A stretch of DNA of 64,000 nucleotides from positions 1 to 64,000 of the forward strand of contig NZ_JABJXT010000020.1 in the NCBI RefSeq assembly GCF_013155295.1. Direction: 5' to 3'. The notes below the pieces were generated by a model. That model had not been told where the DNA came from. It saw only the letters and a program-made list of their open reading frames with translations, and searched no databases. Origin of the DNA: Pseudogemmobacter hezensis. GTDB lineage: Bacteria > Pseudomonadota > Alphaproteobacteria > Rhodobacterales > Rhodobacteraceae. The position numbers and the translations under genes are program-made. Each line of letters starts with the position of its first letter. Positions within the stretch are counted from its first letter, which is position 1. Below are positions 1 through 8,837 of this stretch, in pieces.

Positions 1-13
1 GGAGATTTGCCGC

Positions 14-775
14 ATGAAGGTCCTTGTGCCTGTCAAACGGGTGATTGACTACAACGTGAAGGTCCGCGTTAAGGCGGATGGCTCGGGTGTCGATCTCGCC
101 AATGTTAAGATGTCGATGAACCCCTTTGATGAGATCGCGGTTGAAGAGGCGATCCGTCTGAAAGAAAAAGGCGTTGCGACCGAGGTTGTGGTGGTCTCGA
201 TCGGTGTGAAGCAGGCGCAGGAAACGCTGCGCAATGCTCTGGCGATGGGCGCCGACCGCGCGATCCTGATCGAGGCATCGACCGATGTGCATACCGATAT
301 CGAGCCGCTCGCCGTGGCAAAACTGCTGGCGGCCGTGGTGAAAGAAGAGGCCCCTGGCCTGGTGCTGGCGGGCAAACAGGCCATCGACAACGATATGAAC
401 GCAACCGTCCAGATGCTGGCGGCACTGCTGGGCCAGGCACAGGCGACTTTCGCCTCAGAGCTGGTGATCGAGGGCGACAAGGCCCGCGTAACCCGCGAAG
501 TTGATGGCGGTCTGCAGGTTATTGAGGTGAAGCTGCCGGCGGTCGTCACCGTCGATCTGCGCCTGAATGAACCGCGTTACGCAAGCCTTCCGAACATCAT
601 GAAAGCCAAGGCCAAGCCGCTGGCGGTGAAGACCCCGGCTGATTATGGCGTTGACATCACTCCGCGCCTGACCGTCGTGAAAACCACCGAGCCTGCCGGC
701 CGCAAAGCGGGCGTGCGCGTGGCCTCGGTCGACGAGTTGCTGGCGAAACTTAAAGATGAAGCGGGGGTGATCTGA
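14..775 (+). CDS. etfB: Electron transfer flavoprotein beta subunit
   Basis: Small subunit of the soluble heterodimeric ETF, which takes electrons from acyl-CoA and related dehydrogenases and passes them to ETF:ubiquinone oxidoreductase in the membrane. The 253-residue protein begins [14 protein letters not shown] and carries the family pattern [16 protein letters not shown] near residue 37 and [20 protein letters not shown] near residues 179-198, where AMP and the partner dehydrogenase are contacted in known ETFs. Length is normal. A GGAGAT ribosome site lies at positions 1-6, so the start is secure. Its TGA stop overlaps the ATG of etfA by one base, indicating translational coupling. The promoter lies outside the window. 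Confidence 0.97.
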   Translation: MKVLVPVKRVIDYNVKVRVKADGSGVDLANVKMSMNPFDEIAVEEAIRLKEKGVATEVVVVSIGVKQAQETLRNALAMGADRAILIEASTDVHTDIEPLAVAKLLAAVVKEEAPGLVLAGKQAIDNDMNATVQMLAALLGQAQATFASELVIEGDKARVTREVDGGLQVIEVKLPAVVTVDLRLNEPRYASLPNIMKAKAKPLAVKTPADYGVDITPRLTVVKTTEPAGRKAGVRVASVDELLAKLKDEAGVI

Positions 776-1695
776 TGACCGTTCTCCTGATTGCTGATGT
801 GAACGAAGGCCAGCTTGCCACTGATTCGGTTGCCAAAGCCCTAACGGCGGTGAAATCGCTGGGGGACGTTCACCTCCTGGTGCCCGGCCCGGCGGCAGCC
901 GCAGCAGAGGCGGCGAAACTGAGCGGCGTCTCGAAGGTGCTCCATGCTGCTGATGCGGGCTTTGCGCATGGGCTGGCAGAGCCTGTCGCGGCGCTGATCG
1001 TCTCGATCGCCGCCGACTATAGCCATATTGCGGGCGCTGCGACCGCGTTTTCCAAGAACATTCTGCCCCGCGTCGCGGCTTTGCTGGATGTGATGGTGAT
1101 CACGGATGTGACCGCCGTTATCGATTCTGAAACCTTTGAGCGGCCAATATACGCTGGCAACGCGATTCAGACGGTGAAATCTTCGGACGCGAAGAAGGTC
1201 TTTTCGGTGCGCACAGCTGCCTTCGCGGCTGCAGATGCTGGCGGCTCTGCGGCGGTTGATGCGGTTAATGGCCCGGCGACTGACGGCCTTTCCTCTTTCG
1301 TTGAGGATCGGGTCGCAGCCTCTGATCGCCCTGAACTGACCTCGGCGAAGATCGTCGTGTCGGGTGGGCGTGGTGTCGGCTCGAAAGAAAGCTTCGCGGT
1401 GATCGAGAAGCTTGCCGACAAGCTGAACGCGGCCGTTGGCGCGTCGCGCGCGGCGGTGGATTCGGGTTATGCCCCGAACGACTGGCAGGTTGGCCAGACC
1501 GGGAAAGTTGTGGCCCCGGATCTTTACGTCGCCGTTGGCATCTCGGGTGCGATCCAGCATCTTGCCGGGATGAAGGATTCAAAGGTGATCGTGGCGATCA
1601 ACAAGGACGAAGAGGCCCCGATCTTCCAGGTCGCCGATTATGGCCTGGTCGGGGACCTGTTCACGCTCGTGCCAGAGCTGACGGAAAAGCTCTGA
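775..1695 (+). CDS. etfA: Electron transfer flavoprotein alpha subunit
   Basis: FAD-carrying large subunit of ETF, partner of the preceding gene. At 306 residues it is full length. The C-terminal FAD domain is clear: [12 protein letters not shown] (about residues 197-208), [15 protein letters not shown] (about 231-245), [13 protein letters not shown] (about 254-266) and [11 protein letters not shown] near the end, all of which bind FAD in characterised ETF-alpha proteins. It is translationally coupled to etfB. A strong terminator follows 18 bases after the stop, so the pair seems to form a closed two-gene unit. In many relatives a 3-hydroxybutyryl-CoA dehydrogenase follows; it is absent here. 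Confidence 0.97.
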   Translation: MTVLLIADVNEGQLATDSVAKALTAVKSLGDVHLLVPGPAAAAAEAAKLSGVSKVLHAADAGFAHGLAEPVAALIVSIAADYSHIAGAATAFSKNILPRVAALLDVMVITDVTAVIDSETFERPIYAGNAIQTVKSSDAKKVFSVRTAAFAAADAGGSAAVDAVNGPATDGLSSFVEDRVAASDRPELTSAKIVVSGGRGVGSKESFAVIEKLADKLNAAVGASRAAVDSGYAPNDWQVGQTGKVVAPDLYVAVGISGAIQHLAGMKDSKVIVAINKDEEAPIFQVADYGLVGDLFTLVPELTEKL

Positions 1696-1713
1696 AACTG
1701 TTCAGGGCGCATA

Positions 1714-1738
1714 AAAGGGCGCTGCAATCGCGCCCTTT
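1714..1738 (+). terminator. Rho-independent terminator of etfBA
   Basis: A perfect 9-bp stem (AAAGGGCGC at 1714-1722, GCGCCCTTT at 1730-1738) with a 7-base loop is followed by CTCTTTTC. It sits just after etfA and before the convergent hydrolase gene. Confidence 0.85.
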
Positions 1739-1775
1739 CTCTTTTCATGCCTTTTCCGGGCCACGCCAGAAGCTT

Positions 1776-2753
1776 TTATCCGTGACTGAGCGCTATCGGT
1801 ACATATTCATAAGCGCTGCCCGCGCGGCGGATATTGCCAAGCCCGGGGAAGGGGAAGTGATACCCGATCATCGGCAGGGCTTCAGTCGCGGCCATGTCGA
1901 ACAGCCGCAGCCTGGTTTTTGCGGCCAGGCCCGGGTCGGTGTCAAAGGCAAATTCCCAGCCGGGATTTTCGAAAAGCAGCGCATAATGATGGCAGACATC
2001 GCCTACGTTAAGGAAGGCTTCATCGCCTGAGCTGATGATATAGGACATATGGCCCAGCGTATGGCCGGGGGTGGCGATGGCGGTGATCCCTGGCAGCGCC
2101 TCTTTGCCGTCGCTGACGAAATTCATCCGCTCGCGGTAAGGCAGCAGATTGCGCCGCGCCCCTGCAACGAAGGCGGGCAGAAAGCCCTCGGCTGAAAGCT
2201 TGCTTTCATCGGTCCAGAAGTCAAAATCCACTTGGGAGAGATGCAGCATCGCATTGGGGAAAAGCGGGGATCCGTCAGCCCCGACAAGGCCCCAGCAATG
2301 ATCGGGATGGGCGTGGGTCAGCACGATATCGTCGATCTGTTCCGGTGTGATCGAGGCCGCCGCCAGATTGCGCAGCAACCGGCCAGCCCCATTCCCGAAC
2401 ATCTCATCCTTGCCCATGCCACTGTCGATCAGCACAAGCCGCCCGCCCCGGTTCAGCACGATGCAGTTCTGCTCCAGCATCATCGGCTCGACGGGCAGGA
2501 ACTCGGCCTTCATGATTTCGGCGATCTGATCTTGCGGCGCAGCCGGGAACTGATCATTGGCCGAGCCAAGGTTCAGCAAGCCGTCCGAAATGATTGTCGC
2601 CTCGATTTCGCCGATCTTAAAGCGATACCAGCCAGGAATCTGGGTGCCGAGCTGGGGCGCCTCGGCCAATGCGCCGCTCGCCAGCATGGGGGTCATAGAC
2701 AATGCGCCCGCCCCGATCATCAGCGATCTGCGTGAAATATAGGGTGATTTCAT
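1776..2753 (-). CDS. Tat-exported metallo-beta-lactamase-fold hydrolase
   Basis: A 325-residue MBL-fold protein with a twin-arginine signal (SRRSLMIGAG at residues 7-16, then a hydrophobic stretch to about residue 30), so it probably folds in the cytoplasm and acts in the periplasm. Zinc ligands are visible: THAHPDH (HxHxDH), TPGHTLGH, NVGDVCHH and a late YHFPFPG histidine. The family includes lactonases, arylsulfatase-like and other hydrolases; the substrate cannot be read from sequence. It faces away from the ABC importer that starts at 2981, with a 227-bp shared upstream region, so the two may share regulation. Export of an MBL hydrolase next to a solute importer suggests extracytoplasmic processing of an ester or lactone, but that is inference. 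Confidence 0.88.
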   Translation of the reverse strand: MKSPYISRRSLMIGAGALSMTPMLASGALAEAPQLGTQIPGWYRFKIGEIEATIISDGLLNLGSANDQFPAAPQDQIAEIMKAEFLPVEPMMLEQNCIVLNRGGRLVLIDSGMGKDEMFGNGAGRLLRNLAAASITPEQIDDIVLTHAHPDHCWGLVGADGSPLFPNAMLHLSQVDFDFWTDESKLSAEGFLPAFVAGARRNLLPYRERMNFVSDGKEALPGITAIATPGHTLGHMSYIISSGDEAFLNVGDVCHHYALLFENPGWEFAFDTDPGLAAKTRLRLFDMAATEALPMIGYHFPFPGLGNIRRAGSAYEYVPIALSHG

Positions 2754-2980
2754 AGGTCGTCTCCTCCTGGGACCCTCCTGTCCCGGGCTGAGGCTAGCGA
2801 GCGTTTAACCCGCGCGAGAAATTCAAAATATGGATGCCTCCGATACAAAAGCGATATCGCCAGCTTTAGCCATATCACGAAGTTATAGATGCCAGCATTA
2901 TTCTAAATTTGTAGTGATGGGCCGGCCTCTGTCATTCTTCTCGTCGTCGTATGTGGAGATGCGGCATTGGGAGGTAGAAG

Positions 2981-4279
2981 ATGAACACACAGCGATACCT
3001 GAAAGGGGCCCTTGTCGCGGCTGCGATGCTTTTCGCCAATAGCGCGACGGCCCAGGAAAAACCCGCCGAAATCAGGATCGGGATCACGACCTATACATCG
3101 GGCGCGGCCTCGGTCTTTGGGGTGCCGGCGCGCGCCGCTGCCGAGATGCTGGCCGAGAACCTGAATGCACGCGGCGGCATCGAGGGCGTGCCCGTTAAGA
3201 TCAGCTTCATTGATGAGGGCGCGGGGCTGGAAACCGTGCTGACCGAGTACCGCCGCCAGGTCGAGGATGTGGGCGCCGATATCATGTTCGGCTCGGTCTC
3301 GTCGGGCGTGTGCAACAAGATCGCGCCGCTGGCCGAGGATCTTGAGGTCATCAACTTCATGTGGGACTGCGGCACGCAGCGCATCCTCGAAGATGACGAC
3401 TATGATTATGTCTTCCGCACCCAGGCCAATGCCACCCAGGAAACGCTGGCGCCGCTCGCCTATCTGCTGAAGTACAAGCCTGATTTCAAAACCATCGCGG
3501 TGGTGAACCAGGACTATGCTTTCGGTCGTGACAGCTGGGAGATCTTCCTGACCGCGCTGAAAACGCAGCGTCCTGATGTCGAGGTTGTGGCAGAGCTGTT
3601 CCCCGCCTTTGGCGCGGCGGATTTCTCGGCCGAGGTTTCGCGTCTCCAGGCGCTGAAGCCCGATGTCATCCTTTCGATGTCCTGGGGCGGCGATCTGGAC
3701 ACTTTCGTGCGCCAGGCGCAGCAACGTGGCCTTTTCGAGCAATCGACCTTCATCTTTGGCCTTGGCGAATCTTCGGTCGAACGCCTGGGCGCAACCCTGC
3801 CTGAGGGCGTCATCATCGGCGGTCGCGGCGATCACTATTTCCGCCACCCCGAGCAGATTAACAACCCCGATTTCGTGAAATTCAATGAGGATTTCAAAGC
3901 GAAAACCGGCAGCTATCCGATCTATTCGGTCTACCACATGGTGCAGGCCTTCGCCGCGCTTGAGGCGGTCTATGCCAAAGCCATCGCGGAAAACGGCGGC
4001 GAATGGCCCGAGAAAGACCAGATCGCCGAGGCGATGAATGGGCTGGAATTCCAGGGCTTTGGCCGCCCGCTGGTGGTGCGTGAGGACAACCAGGCCATCG
4101 AGGCGCAGCTGATCGGCGTGACCACTTCCAGCAGCGAATTCCCGTTCAAGGTGCTGAAAGACATCGCCATCTATGACGGTGCCGACCTGATCGCGCCGGT
4201 GGGCGAGAACTCGATCGAGTGGATCTCGCAATTCGAGGCCGGCAAGCTGGCCGAAATCAACCCCACCACCTTTGACTAA
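2981..4279 (+). CDS. ABC transporter substrate-binding protein, branched-chain amino acid (LivK/HAAT) type
   Basis: Periplasmic receptor of the importer encoded just downstream. Residues 1-25 form a signal peptide ending ATAQ. The mature part has the two-lobe periplasmic-binding fold of the HAAT family (IRIGITTYTSGAASVFG at the N-terminus; DYAFGRDSW in the middle; YPIYSVYHMVQAFAAL near residue 310). At 432 residues it is slightly longer than LivJ/LivK, as is common for family members that bind amides, aromatic acids or other ligands. It is followed by a small stem-loop and then four transporter genes. The ligand is not inferable from sequence; an alcohol dehydrogenase in the same operon points to an alcohol or its precursor. 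Confidence 0.93.
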   Translation: MNTQRYLKGALVAAAMLFANSATAQEKPAEIRIGITTYTSGAASVFGVPARAAAEMLAENLNARGGIEGVPVKISFIDEGAGLETVLTEYRRQVEDVGADIMFGSVSSGVCNKIAPLAEDLEVINFMWDCGTQRILEDDDYDYVFRTQANATQETLAPLAYLLKYKPDFKTIAVVNQDYAFGRDSWEIFLTALKTQRPDVEVVAELFPAFGAADFSAEVSRLQALKPDVILSMSWGGDLDTFVRQAQQRGLFEQSTFIFGLGESSVERLGATLPEGVIIGGRGDHYFRHPEQINNPDFVKFNEDFKAKTGSYPIYSVYHMVQAFAALEAVYAKAIAENGGEWPEKDQIAEAMNGLEFQGFGRPLVVREDNQAIEAQLIGVTTSSSEFPFKVLKDIAIYDGADLIAPVGENSIEWISQFEAGKLAEINPTTFD

Positions 4280-4297
4280 GCCCGGTCGGGGCCGGGC
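4280..4297 (+). promoter_or_regulatory. Stem-loop after the substrate-binding-protein gene
   Basis: GCCCGG (4280-4285) pairs with CCGGGC (4292-4297), starting at the first base after the stop codon, and there is no T tract. Such intercistronic hairpins often protect the abundant binding-protein mRNA or partially stop transcription. The second Liv-type operon has a hairpin in the same place (49681-49711). Confidence 0.45.
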
Positions 4298-4359
4298 GCC
4301 AAAGGCTGCCCGGTTTCCTTTCCGATCTGACGAAACCGGCAAAAGCGGAGCTTTGGCCT

Positions 4360-5259
4360 ATGGATATTATCCTTCTGGCGCTGCTGGATGGCATCGCCTA
4401 TGCGGCTTTGCTGTTTCTGGTGGCCGTCGGCCTGACGCTGATCTTTGGCGTTCTTGGCATTCTTAACATCGCGCATGGCAGCCTTTACGCAATCGGTGCC
4501 TATGTGACGGCAACCATCGGCACCTGGCTGGTGGCCAATGGCTATAACCCCTGGCTGACCTTTCCGGCGCTGATCGTCTCGGCGATCCTGGTGGGGGTGA
4601 TCCTTGGCGGGTTGATCGAGCGGCTTCTTCTGAGCCGGATCTACACCAAAGAGCCGATCCTGCAGCTGCTGATCACCTTTGCGGTATTCATGATCCTGGA
4701 AAACCTGCAGCGGATGATCTGGGGCGTGCAGCCCTATTTCCTGGATACGCCGCTGACGCTTTTGGGCAATGTCTCGCTGGCGGGGGTGAATTACACGCTT
4801 TACCAGGTGGCCTTCCTGCCGCTGGCGGCCATCGCCGTGCTGGTCTTCCTGCGCTATTTCCTGCGTCATACCACGATGGGCGCGCAGATCCTTGCCGTGA
4901 CCGAGGATCGTGAGGCGGCCTCTTCCATCGGGATCAATGCAACCTGGGTCTATTTCGTGACCTTTGTCATCGGCGCGAGTTTCGCGGCCCTTGGCGGAGC
5001 GCTGGCCACGCCGACCACATCTCTGGTGACGGGGATGGGCGCGAATATGATCGTCCTGTCCTTCGCCGTTGCGGCGACCGCCGGCCTTGGCCAGATCGAA
5101 GGCGCCGCCGTTTCCGCCCTGATGATCGGCATCGCGCGCTCTTTCGCGGTCTATCTGGCCCCCGAAATCGAGGTCGTGATGCCCTATCTCATCATGGTCC
5201 TTGTTCTGCTGGTGCGCCCCAATGGCCTCTTCGGCAAAGAAACCGTGAGGAAAATCTGA
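4360..5259 (+). CDS. ABC transporter permease, LivH type
   Basis: Inner-membrane permease of the importer. The 299 residues contain about eight hydrophobic segments. The family signature FGVLGILNIAHGSLYAIGAY (about residues 29-48) and the cytoplasmic coupling segment RYFLRHTTMGAQILAVTEDREAASSIGIN are typical of LivH. GGAG lies nine bases before the ATG. Its stop overlaps the start of the second permease by one base, so the two are probably made in equal amounts and pair as a heterodimer. Confidence 0.94.
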   Translation: MDIILLALLDGIAYAALLFLVAVGLTLIFGVLGILNIAHGSLYAIGAYVTATIGTWLVANGYNPWLTFPALIVSAILVGVILGGLIERLLLSRIYTKEPILQLLITFAVFMILENLQRMIWGVQPYFLDTPLTLLGNVSLAGVNYTLYQVAFLPLAAIAVLVFLRYFLRHTTMGAQILAVTEDREAASSIGINATWVYFVTFVIGASFAALGGALATPTTSLVTGMGANMIVLSFAVAATAGLGQIEGAAVSALMIGIARSFAVYLAPEIEVVMPYLIMVLVLLVRPNGLFGKETVRKI

Positions 5260-6218
5260 TGAGCAAAGGGCTTATTGCTGCCATTGTGGCGCTGATCGTG
5301 CTGGCGCTGGTGCCGGTCGGTGCGCCTTCGACCGTGGTTTTCTTCACCCTTTGCCTTGCGAAAAGTCTCGCGGTTCTGGGCATTCTGGTGTTGATCCGCG
5401 CCGATCAGGTTTCCTTCGGCCATGCGATGTATTTCGCCATCGGGGCCTATACGGCGGCCTATATCACCGCCGAATTCCGCAATATCGACATCATGCTGGT
5501 GATCCTTGCGGCGGCGATTTCCTCGCTGATCGCGGGGCTGCTGGTCGGGCTTTTCGTCACCCGCTATCGCGGCATCTTCTTTGGCATGATCAACCTTGCC
5601 TTCTCGATGGTGCTCTATTCGGGGCTTGAGAAGGCCTTCCACATCACCGGCGGCTCTGACGGGCTGCGCATCCGCCGCCCAACCCTGATGGGGATGGAAT
5701 TCAAACGCGCCGAGTTCGACCTGGTGATCTTCTATGTCACGCTGGCGATGGTTGCGCTGTGCTTCTGGCTGGTCTGGCGCTATCTGCGCTCGCCCCTGGG
5801 GCAGGCGCTTGGCGCGCTGAAGACCAATGAGACGCGGCTGGAATATCTGGGGCTTTCGGCGCGGCGCGTTTTGTTGACGGGCTATGTGATCTCGGCGGTG
5901 CTTTGCGGGCTTGGCGGGGTGCTTTTGGGCACTGTGCAGGGGCTGGCGACGCCGGAACATGCTTTCTGGTCGCGCTCGGCGGAACTGGTGTTCATCGCGG
6001 TGCTTGGGGGCCCGGGCCATGTGGCGGGCGCGCTTTCGGGCACGGTGATCTTCGAGGCGGTGCGCACATTCGCGGCGGCCGTGCTGGATGACAGCTGGCA
6101 GCTGATCCTTGGGATTACGCTGATCGTGATCATCCTCTGGGCGCCGGGCGGCCTTGTGGAACTGTGGAAACGGGTCTTCCTGCGCAAAGGCAAAACCGGC
6201 GAAGAGGTGCAGAAATGA
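5259..6218 (+). CDS. ABC transporter permease, LivM type
   Basis: Second membrane subunit, 319 residues, with LivM hallmarks: SFGHAMYFAIGAYTAAYI (about residues 50-67), then the coupling helix SPLGQALGALKTNETRLEYLGLSARRV, and the C-terminal PGGLVELWKR. It overlaps both neighbours by a few bases (the ATGA junction at 6215-6218 leads into the ATPase gene), so it is translationally coupled. The role is transmembrane passage of the ligand delivered by the 2981-4279 receptor. Confidence 0.94.
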   Translation: MSKGLIAAIVALIVLALVPVGAPSTVVFFTLCLAKSLAVLGILVLIRADQVSFGHAMYFAIGAYTAAYITAEFRNIDIMLVILAAAISSLIAGLLVGLFVTRYRGIFFGMINLAFSMVLYSGLEKAFHITGGSDGLRIRRPTLMGMEFKRAEFDLVIFYVTLAMVALCFWLVWRYLRSPLGQALGALKTNETRLEYLGLSARRVLLTGYVISAVLCGLGGVLLGTVQGLATPEHAFWSRSAELVFIAVLGGPGHVAGALSGTVIFEAVRTFAAAVLDDSWQLILGITLIVIILWAPGGLVELWKRVFLRKGKTGEEVQK

Positions 6219-6982
6219 GCACGGATAAAGGCACATTGCTGTTGCAGGCCGAGGGGCTGAAGCTGCGCTTTGGCGGAATCATCGCCGCCGACGGCATCAA
6301 CCTCTCGCTGTATAAGGGCGAGCATCTGGCGATCATCGGGCCGAACGGGGCGGGGAAAACCACCTTTCTCAACATCTGCACCGGCTATCTGAAACCCGAT
6401 GCCGGCAAGGTCACGCTGAACGGGCGCGAGATCACCGGCAGACCGCCGCGCAGCATCACGCGCATGGGGGTGGCCCGCGCCTTCCAGATCCCGCAGCTTT
6501 TCACCGGCCATACGGTGCTGGAGAATATGCTGCTGGCGGCCTCGGTGCGCGAAAGGCACTGGGGGCTGTTGCGCAACCTGATGCGGATCCCGGAACGGGC
6601 CGAGATGGAGCATCTGCTCGACATGGTCGGCTGCGCCGATGTGCGCGACCGGCTGGCGTCGGAATTGCCCGAGGGCAAGCGCAAGCTGGTCGATATCGCG
6701 GTGGCGCTGGCGCTTAAGCCCGAGGTTCTTCTGATGGACGAGCCCACCTCGGGCGTGGCGACGGCGGACAAATTCGGTGTGATGGAAACCCTGATGAAGG
6801 CGCTGCGCGAAGCGGGGGTCAGCTCGGTTTTTGTCGAACATGATATGGAGATGGTCGGGCTTTACGCCACCCGCGTTGCGGTCTGGGCGCAGGGCATCAT
6901 CCAGATGACCGGGGAGCCAAAGACCGTGCTGAACGACCCCGACGTCATCCGCAACGTGATCGGGAGCGGTGAACATGCTTAA
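6215..6982 (+). CDS. ABC transporter ATP-binding protein, LivG type
   Basis: One of two ATPases that power the importer; 255 residues from the ATG that overlaps the permease stop. Walker A is GPNGAGKT (residues 42-49), the Q-loop region is FQIPQLF (about 90-96), Walker B is LLMDEP (172-177) and the switch histidine is in VEHDME. Where LivG normally has an LSGGQ or LSYGQ signature, this protein has LPEGKRK (151-157). This is a diverged signature within an otherwise intact ATPase; I believe a subset of the family shares it. An upstream in-frame ATG at 6164 lies inside the permease gene and is not needed. Confidence 0.92.
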   Translation: MSTDKGTLLLQAEGLKLRFGGIIAADGINLSLYKGEHLAIIGPNGAGKTTFLNICTGYLKPDAGKVTLNGREITGRPPRSITRMGVARAFQIPQLFTGHTVLENMLLAASVRERHWGLLRNLMRIPERAEMEHLLDMVGCADVRDRLASELPEGKRKLVDIAVALALKPEVLLMDEPTSGVATADKFGVMETLMKALREAGVSSVFVEHDMEMVGLYATRVAVWAQGIIQMTGEPKTVLNDPDVIRNVIGSGEHA

Positions 6983-7649
6983 CCTCAAATCGGTAGACGC
7001 CTCGATCGACCGGATCCCGATCCTGCGCGACATCTCTCTGAACGTCGATCCGGCGGAAACCATCGCGCTTGTCGGGCGCAACGGGGCCGGAAAGACCACG
7101 CTTTTGCGCTCGATCATGGGGTTCACCAGCTGCACCGGCGCGATCACGTTTGAAGGCCGCAACCTTTTCGACATCGCCCCCCATCAGCGCCCGGCGCTTG
7201 GGATCGGTTATGCCCCCGAGGACCGCAGGCTCTTTTCGCGCTTTACCATCACGGAAAACATCCTTCTGCCCGCGCGGGTCGCGGGTCTGGATGAGGCCGA
7301 GACGAAGCGGCGGCTGGACCGCATCTATCTGGTGATGCCAGAGCTGGAAACGCTGGGCCCGCGCCCGGCGGGTTCGGTCTCGGGCGGGCAGGGCAAGATG
7401 GTGGCGCTTGGCCGGGCGATGATGCTTTCGACCCGGCTTTTGATGCTGGACGAGCCGTTTCAGGGTCTCGCCCCGGTGCTGGCCAACCGCTACGCCGAGG
7501 CGCTTGGCAAATTGCGCGAGATCGATCCGACGCTGGCGATCATCATCACCGAATCCAATCCGGGCCTTTTGCGGCGCTTTGCCTCGCGTATGGTGACGGT
7601 GGAACGCGGCAGGATCGACAGCGATGTTGCAACAGTGGCGGCGGCATAA
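6975..7649 (+). CDS. ABC transporter ATP-binding protein, LivF type
   Basis: Second ATPase of the importer, 224 residues. Walker A is GRNGAGKTT, followed by an intact signature SGGQGKM, Walker B MLDEPFQGLAP, and the LivF-style ending. The H-loop position reads TESNPGLL rather than the usual EQN. I choose ATG 6975 because GGGAG at 6962-6966 is correctly spaced from it. A GTG at 6969 is also in frame but too close to that site. It overlaps the LivG gene by eight bases and is followed, 15 bases on, by the alcohol dehydrogenase gene. Confidence 0.92.
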   Translation: MLNLKSVDASIDRIPILRDISLNVDPAETIALVGRNGAGKTTLLRSIMGFTSCTGAITFEGRNLFDIAPHQRPALGIGYAPEDRRLFSRFTITENILLPARVAGLDEAETKRRLDRIYLVMPELETLGPRPAGSVSGGQGKMVALGRAMMLSTRLLMLDEPFQGLAPVLANRYAEALGKLREIDPTLAIIITESNPGLLRRFASRMVTVERGRIDSDVATVAAA

Positions 7650-7664
7650 GGGAAGGGCACAGCT

Positions 7665-8795
7665 ATGAAAATCACTGCAGCGGTTCTGGAAGAGATCGGG
7701 CGCGCCGGTCCCTATGCCGAGACAAAGCCCCTGACGGTCTGCGAGATCGACCTTGAAGGCCCGCGCCGCGACGAGGTGCTGGTGCGCGTGGTGGCGGCGG
7801 GGCTGTGCCATTCGGATCTTTCGGTGATCAATGGCGACCGCCCGCGCCCGGTGCCGATGGTGCTGGGCCATGAGGGCGCGGGCATCGTCGAAGAGGTCGG
7901 CGAAGGTGTCACCGATCTGGTGCCTGGCGACAAGGTGGCCTTTGTCTTTGTGCCGTCCTGCGGCCATTGCGGCCCCTGCCAGGCCGGGCGTCCCGCGCTT
8001 TGCGAGCCGGGCGCGGCCTCGAACGGCAAGGGCGAGCTGTTGGGCGGTGGCACCCGCATGTCGCGCGGTGGTGAGACGGTCTATCATATGACCGGGGTGT
8101 CGAGCTACGCGACCCATGCAGTCATCTCGCGCCGCAGCCTTGTGAAGGTCGACCATGATGTGCCGCTGGTGATCGCGGCGCTGATGGGCTGCGCGGTGCT
8201 GACGGGGGCGGGCGCGGTTTTCAACATGGGCGCGGTGCAGCCGGGCAGCCGGACGGCCGTGGTGGGTCTGGGTGGCGTGGGCCTTGCCGCGATCCTTGGT
8301 GCGGCGGCGGCCGGGGCCGAGACGATCATCGCGGTCGATACCCTCGCCTCAAAGCTGGAATTCGCCAGAGACCTGGGCGCGACGCATTGCTTTGATGCCG
8401 CCGACCCCGATCTGACCGAAAAGATCAAAGAGGCCACCCAGGGCGGTGTCGATGCGGCGCTGGAATTTGCCGGATCGGCGCGGGCGCTGGAATCGGCCTT
8501 CCGCCTGACGCGGCGTGGCGGCACCACCATCTCAGCCGGGCTGACCAATCCCAGGGCGGTGCTGAACATCTCGCCCCTGACGCTGGTGGCCGAAGAGCGC
8601 ACCCTGCGCGGCAGCTATCTGGGTTCGGGCGTGCCCTCGCGCGACATTCCGCGCTTCCTTGGGCTGTTCCAGCGCGGCAGGCTGCCCGTGGACAAGCTGA
8701 TGACACACCGCCTGCATCTGAGCGAGATCAACGAAGGCTTTGACCGCCTGCACCGGGGCGAAGCGATCCGCCAGGTGATTGACTTCACGATGTGA
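7665..8795 (+). CDS. Zinc-dependent alcohol dehydrogenase (MDR family, class III-like)
   Basis: Cytoplasmic NAD(P)-dependent dehydrogenase of 376 residues. Catalytic zinc ligands are visible in GLCHSD and GHEGAG, with the third near MGCAVLTGAGA. The four structural-zinc cysteines form CGHCGPC...C (about residues 104-118). The nucleotide-binding turn is VGLGGVGLA. It resembles class III and aryl/short-chain alcohol dehydrogenases. It is the last gene of the importer operon, only 15 bases after livF. The likely job is oxidation of an imported alcohol, with the aldehyde passed to the dehydrogenase at 9970. The substrate itself is inference. Confidence 0.9.
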   Translation: MKITAAVLEEIGRAGPYAETKPLTVCEIDLEGPRRDEVLVRVVAAGLCHSDLSVINGDRPRPVPMVLGHEGAGIVEEVGEGVTDLVPGDKVAFVFVPSCGHCGPCQAGRPALCEPGAASNGKGELLGGGTRMSRGGETVYHMTGVSSYATHAVISRRSLVKVDHDVPLVIAALMGCAVLTGAGAVFNMGAVQPGSRTAVVGLGGVGLAAILGAAAAGAETIIAVDTLASKLEFARDLGATHCFDAADPDLTEKIKEATQGGVDAALEFAGSARALESAFRLTRRGGTTISAGLTNPRAVLNISPLTLVAEERTLRGSYLGSGVPSRDIPRFLGLFQRGRLPVDKLMTHRLHLSEINEGFDRLHRGEAIRQVIDFTM

Positions 8796-8802
8796 ATACC
8801 TC

Positions 8803-8832
8803 TTGCCCCCGCCCCGCAAAGGGCGGGGGCAA
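8803..8832. terminator. Inverted repeat between convergent genes
   Basis: A perfect 12-bp stem (TTGCCCCCGCCC at 8803-8814 and GGGCGGGGGCAA at 8821-8832) with a 6-base loop lies between the convergent alcohol dehydrogenase and LysR genes. Neither side has a T tract, so it may be a weak or Rho-assisted bidirectional terminator. Confidence 0.6.
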
Positions 8833-8837
8833 AGGGT

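Noticed and set aside
2851-2860. GCGATATCGC palindrome between the MBL hydrolase and the first importer
   Set aside because: A perfect 10-mer with no spacer in GC-rich DNA is expected by chance, and no regulator gene is adjacent; not enough to call an operator.
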